From positions 39,937,037 to 40,001,036 of the forward strand of contig CM037787.1 in NCBI GenBank assembly GCA_021229015.1: a DNA stretch of 64,000 nucleotides, given 5' to 3'. This document shows, piece by piece, positions 58,203-64,000 of this stretch. The DNA is from Solen grandis (taxonomy: Eukaryota > Mollusca > Bivalvia > Adapedonta > Solenidae). The translations under genes and the position numbers were made by a program. The notes beneath the pieces are model-generated. The model made no database searches. It saw nothing but the letters and a program-made list of their open reading frames with translations, and had not been told where the DNA came from. The first letter of the stretch is position 1. Every line of letters starts with the position of its first letter.

Positions 58203-58363
58203 CCTCTATTTACAAATGAAATCATTTGGATAGTTATTATATCAGTAATAATCATTATTGTCTTATACTACAGTAACACTAAAGCTGTAAAGGGAGTCTC
58301 AGATGATTGTTTATTTTGTCTATAAAAAAAAACATATGGAGGTTAGATAGTTTTCAAAAAGTG

Positions 58364-58480
58364 CATTGTGGTCCAATTGTTACATACCTGACTGTAAATC
58401 GGAAGATTGTGAGTTCAAGGCTCAAAGAACAGGTCCAACGTAGGAGTCTTCCAGAGGGATAAGTATGTTGTTAGGACTCA
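58364..58480 (+). mobile_element. tRNA-derived SINE, family A (old)
   Basis: A box (GTGGTCCAATTGTTACATAC), box B remnant (GTGAGTTCAAGGCTC) and tail (TTCCAGAGGGATAAGTATG) are in order, but the core is deleted and substitutions are many. Confidence 0.65.
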
Positions 58481-58924
58481 AATCAATCAGCATTTAAACT
58501 AGGTAGCCTGTGAAACTCCTTAAAATTAATGGCCGTCAGATCCATATGATGAAACATTACTTACTTTAAAAAGTCATGTTGTATTTCAATTTGGGTTTTC
58601 TTAAGGTCTGAATGATTAATTACAAAGCATCTGAATGCAAAACCATAAAACTCTTATTTCCACTCTAACACATTTAATAGACAGCTAAGTTTTAAAAAAA
58701 AAAGGATGCAAATATGTCTGTTTATTTTATTATGCGTCAAATGTCATATATGTCACCTTTGAACCGTGCATTTATCAGAAGATAATGCCTGTCACAAGCC
58801 CTCTATGCTTATATAGCATAATTTAATTTTTATTGACCGTGTAACAAACATTATGATTTGACAAATTAAACAGGGAAAAGATGCTATTTCATTACTTGCC
58901 ATGTTTTTTAGTTCCGCTTTGATT

Positions 58925-59047
58925 CCGTGTTAAGTGTTTGACTGCAGATCCAAAGGTTGTGAACTAGAATCTTCCATGACCATGCTGAGTGTAGAAGTAT
59001 TGGTCCAACCCAGGAGCTTCTTAAAGGGATTAGTATTAGTTGTAAGG
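58925..59047 (+). mobile_element. tRNA-derived SINE, family A (partial core)
   Basis: Contains GACTGCAGATCCAAAGGTTG, a mutated box B (TGTGAACTAGAATC), AGTATTGGTCCAACCCAGGA and the tail GGGATTAGTATTAGTTGTAA. Confidence 0.75.
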
Positions 59048-59086
59048 CTAGATCTTCAATCAGTGTAAAAAGAAACTAGTCTTTAA

Positions 59087-59316
59087 CCCTTTCCCTCATA
59101 GAGGACACCATGAAAAGACCTATGCGAACAGCATAAAACCAGATCAGCCTGCAAATAACTCGCAGGCTGATTAGGTTTTATGCTGTTCGCTGCTTCTCAG
59201 TGGTCTGGAAATGAGGATTTCGTAATTAAATTTGGTAAGGTTTAACTGTGGTTTTCTGCAGATCAGGCTTTGGTACCTATTGAGTGCGTCAAAATGAGTC
59301 TATATGAGGGAAAGGG
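59087..59316 (+). mobile_element. piggyBac-type MITE flanked by TTAA
   Basis: Bounded by TTAA at 59083-59086 and 59317-59320. The left end CCCTTTCCCTCATA and the right end (its complement) are exact over 14 bp. The 230-bp interior has long inverted arms (GCGAACAGCATAAAACC and its complement) around AGATCAGCCTGC. Same family as 44768-45001 (reverse orientation) and 63547-63780. Confidence 0.92.
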
Positions 59317-59440
59317 TTAACCTTTACTTCATACAGACTCATTTTGACGCATAGGCAAACAGCAGACCCAGAGCGGACAGCTCCTATAGGAGCTGGTTGA
59401 TCATGGTCTACTCTGTTTGCTTATACAATATTGTTGCTCA
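59317..59440. mobile_element. Diverged TTAA-type MITE half, adjoining
   Basis: Starts at the shared TTAA with CCTTTACTTCATACAGACTC, a diverged form of the same terminal repeat. It then contains an 18-bp perfect palindrome (CAGCTCCTATAGGAGCTG at 59378-59395) flanked by GCAAACAG and CTGTTTGC arms. The right boundary is unclear. Confidence 0.5.
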
Positions 59441-59512
59441 GATTCTACACAGTTTGCAAAGCAAAAAAATCCACTTTTTCATATACCATTTAAAGTTCAG
59501 TTAATTCATTAA

Positions 59513-59884
<372 letters not shown>

Positions 59885-60892
59885 TAACCAAGTAACTCTC
59901 CTAGACAGGTCAAAATTTATCCTGTCTGAACATTCATTTCAGTCAGACATATCTGCAGAATTTTTTTTCCTTGAATTGTGAATAGGTCCAGTACCCTTTC
60001 ATTTGTGAAAAATTAGTGTTGTTTTTCTCACAATTATGAAAAAAGTAGTATTTCTGCTGATATTGTTAGGAGAAAATGTGGACTATGACAGACTACCTTG
60101 CAATTTTTCTGCAAAATGGTAGAGAATGGTTTATATTTTAAAGAAACTGAGATATTGTGGAAGAGAAGCACTTTTGAAATTAATTCAGCTGAGTAGGAAG
60201 GGCTTAAACCATGACTGTCAAAAAAAAAACACTTTTGACTTGTGATTTAATCTTCTAAATTATGAATGGGTCCAGTTAAGGGTACCAGTTATAGAAGGAA
60301 AAAAAAATGCTGAATAGACTTACTCTGGTATAACAGACACAGTGGGTTTCCCATTTTCATGTAGGTTAGTACAAACACAGTTTTACCATTAAATGAATAA
60401 AGGTCTACAAAGAGTAATAATTGAATCAGCAACATTTTATGAACACCTTGTTGGTACCCACATTGAAAAACCCATTTAACCTGAGTTCTGGATATCGTCT
60501 GTTCTGAAATGCAGACTTCTAATGATAAGGTCACAATTCTTAAAGAGGCATCTAGAGTACATTTAGACTTATTTATCACTGTCAGCTCTGACTAGAGGCT
60601 ACTAGGCAATTAAAGGTGCTTTCAGGCCAGTAAAATTTTAGAGTAAGTTTAATTGGTATGTGCCTGTGTAACATTTTTCCTGTGGTCATCATTCTGGTCA
60701 AGACAAATTTCGATTTGCAGAAGAAATTCCTTAATATTTTTACAATCTTGATGGTTTCTGCCGTGCAAGAGGTTCTTTTATCAGCATGATCTGTCAACAT
60801 ATCTGTATATATATTTGTATATCTGAGGTTGTTGTCTTCATTATAAAGAAATATGCCATATTCACTTACAAGGCAATTAAAGTAACTGTAAA

Positions 60893-60991
60893 ACACTGTT
60901 TGTAGTTAGAGGTATAGGTTCATACATCCCCTGTTACTGCTTGTAGTTATAGATGGTGTATGAAGCCATACTTCATAACTACGAACAGTGT
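60893..60991. ncRNA. Imperfect hairpin, miRNA-precursor-like or MITE remnant
   Basis: ACACTGTTTGTAGTTA at 60893 pairs with TAACTACGAACAGTGT ending at 60991, and inside it GGTTCATACATC pairs with GATGGTGTATGAAGCC with small bulges. The whole is 99 bases with arms of about 36-40 and a loop of about 23. Size and imperfect pairing are in the pre-miRNA range, but no known miRNA seed is recognised. Confidence 0.3.
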
Positions 60992-60999
60992 ACCATTAA

Positions 61000-61330
61000 T
61001 AGTAATATCTCACCGAAGGACCTACTGCCATTCTTATGCATTTTTAAGATCAAACAAATTGAATAACAAATCTATGTAAACACTATTTGATTAGATACTC
61101 TTAAAAATGGGGGAAAAACCTTTAACTCTTACACTTTTAAATATATCACATAATGTAAAAAGAAATAATGCATCTTGTTTCTTATTCCTGTGAAAAACAA
61201 TTCAGTTATGAGAATATGACAGTTACAGGAGGGTGTATGGAAATAATACACCATGATCTGCAGATCATGTGACTGTCATTGACCAATCACATAGCAGTAT
61301 TTTTGCAGGAGGTGAGATATTAACCTATGT
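61000..61330. mobile_element. Candidate small MITE
   Basis: The left end GTAATATCTCACC and, read inwards from the right, TTAATATCTCACC agree in 12 of 13 positions. The interior has an 18-bp perfect palindrome (CATGATCTGCAGATCATG at 61252-61269). No copy elsewhere in the window confirms it. Confidence 0.35.
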
Positions 61331-61834
61331 CCTAATTTCAGATTTGACTGCATCAGTTCTCAAAAGATTGTTATTGATCCTCGGGTTAAGTTTACTATTG
61401 TGAGTGATTGACCTAAATGAAGTAAATCCCTTTAAATCTTAGTGATAGTATGAAACTATTGTTGGTATGTGGTGTACTGACTGGTATGGCTCATTGTCCC
61501 AGTGCTATCTGATAGGGCCGAGATAACACCGTCCTTTTGGTCCAAAAATGGTTTCCCCATTTAAATCTGACGATGGTACACCTGTCTGTGAACCTCACCT
61601 GAGGTCATCATCTCATGCTGACATGCAGGTCTCTTTGATATAAGTCTTTCTTCTTTATCTAGTCAAACTTTCTCTCTCTGTCTGATCTTTTGTAGCAGGT
61701 TCCATTAAAATATGAATGTCAGTAAATGCTAAGTCAATGCCCACTAAATGTGTACAATTTTACAAAGAACTGTATATTAATGAAAATTCTGTTCTGTTCA
61801 ATGAAACAAACCATTTATTAAAAACATTAACCCA

Positions 61835-61998
61835 GCCGCGACATACCAGGATAATGTGACTGGGTGTGGTATCATGCCACATGTTAACGGCATGATATTG
61901 CAGTGTGGCAGCACTATGTCTGTCTCAAGTAGACATCATCTCCAAATGACTGAAATACTGTCAGCTGGACGTTAAACCCAACAAATAAACAAACAAAA
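61835..61998 (+). mobile_element. SINE family B (body and tail)
   Basis: Contains GTGACTGGGTGTGGTATCAT, GCCACATGTTAACGGCATGA, ACTGAAATACTGTCAGCTGG, ACGTTAAACCCAACAAATAA. The tRNA head is missing (5' truncated). Confidence 0.85.
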
Positions 61999-62144
61999 CA
62001 TAAAATCCAGACAAATGGATAGTTTTGTTAAGATTGCTATATAGTTGAAATGGGTTCCAGTATCCTGTAAAAAAACATATGTGTTTAATTTTGCATATTT
62101 CAAATTGGCCTATCTTACAGTCAGTTTGAATCCACAAGCCTTAA

Positions 62145-62350
62145 CCCTTAAGCCCATGAATATTCATTTACAAATTTATGACTTGATGACCATATTAATT
62201 TTCTGATTATAATATGGTATTTGAAATAATGAAATAGAATTTTTCTTTGCCATGCAGACTGTAGAAATGTATTAGCAAACAGAGGAAACCCTGAAAAACC
62301 TGTCTGCTCTGTTTACCCTGCATATAAATGAATCCTTATGAGGTAAAATG
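62145..62350. mobile_element. Diverged TTAA-type MITE
   Basis: A TTAA at 62141 precedes CCCTTAAGCCCATGAATATT. The right side reads inwards CATTTTACCTCATAAGGATT, a diverged form, and AAACAGAG and CTCTGTTT arms lie inside. It resembles the half element at 59317-59440. No right-hand TTAA. Confidence 0.35.
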
Positions 62351-62749
62351 TTTATACATGATGTTACAAAAAATACAGTTGATTCTTTTATTACATTTCA
62401 ACTTAAATACAGTTCAGTTAAGCAAGAAACTTACTAAGTTTTAAGGTTAATTCCTAGATTCTCACTAACTCCTGATTTGGAGTCCTGGACGCCAATTTCT
62501 GGGAAAAGGCAATCTCATATTAAATTCATAACTTAATTTGCGCTTTTCTACTATACGCGTTCAGTTAGCGAAATATGAGTGAATATACTGAATCTGATTT
62601 TTATGAGATTTGGGAAAAGGGCCCATGTTATTCTGAGGTCTTCATATGGGAGAATTCAAACATTTGGGCAAATCTTTGTCAAGGATGAATCAAAATGGCT
62701 TAGTTGGTATGTACAAGTGGCTGTATTGGTAAAAGGCTACTAGATCTAG

Positions 62750-64000
<1,251 letters not shown>

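Overview
This is a window of animal nuclear DNA, most likely from a lophotrochozoan and probably a bivalve mollusc. The evidence is AT-rich non-coding sequence dense in microsatellites, spliced genes with multi-kilobase introns, many tRNA-derived SINEs, miniature DNA transposons, and a B-box/beta-propeller gene of the kind expanded in bivalves. The species cannot be named from sequence alone. A run of 100 N at 23924-24023 is a scaffold join, so distances across it are not reliable.

Layout. From 1 to about 38.8 kb I find no protein-coding gene: this is a gene-poor stretch. It holds SINE copies, simple repeats, a complex satellite at 12.9-13.7 kb (22-, 49- and 28-bp units sharing one core), a 20-bp satellite at 18.3-18.6 kb, a perfect 37-bp-arm hairpin at 23.4 kb, and several GC-richer islands that look like candidate regulatory elements. 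One island carries a full CTCF-type core motif at 14851. At 38837-41801 on the minus strand lies the one substantial gene, a TRIM-like protein with a B-box, coiled coil, long disordered linker and C-terminal propeller. Its reading frame is broken in this assembly by an exact 13-bp tandem duplication. From 42 to 53 kb the window is packed with transposons: a TTAA-flanked piggyBac-type MITE whose terminal repeat has been amplified into a 16-unit array, two copies of a fold-back MITE, and a nested insertion in which a CAGG-ended element of about 2.5 kb splits one of those fold-back MITEs.

From about 53.4 kb to the right edge runs the 5' part of a FAM102/EEIG (NT-C2 domain) gene on the plus strand. 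A plausible promoter (ETS and NRF1 motifs at 53440-53469) is followed by a candidate non-coding exon with a perfect donor (53550/53551), a second candidate UTR exon (54351-54562), the first coding exon (59675-59820) and the second (62791-62911). The gene continues past the window. Its introns hold two hAT-type elements, one of which encodes only an N-terminal zinc finger, three or more TTAA-type MITEs, and an imperfect miRNA-like hairpin.

The two genes show no functional link. Most of the interest is in repeat biology: conversion of a MITE end into a satellite with higher-order structure, SINEs with different tRNA heads sharing one 3' tail, nested transposon history, and an allele-like frameshift in a TRIM-like gene.
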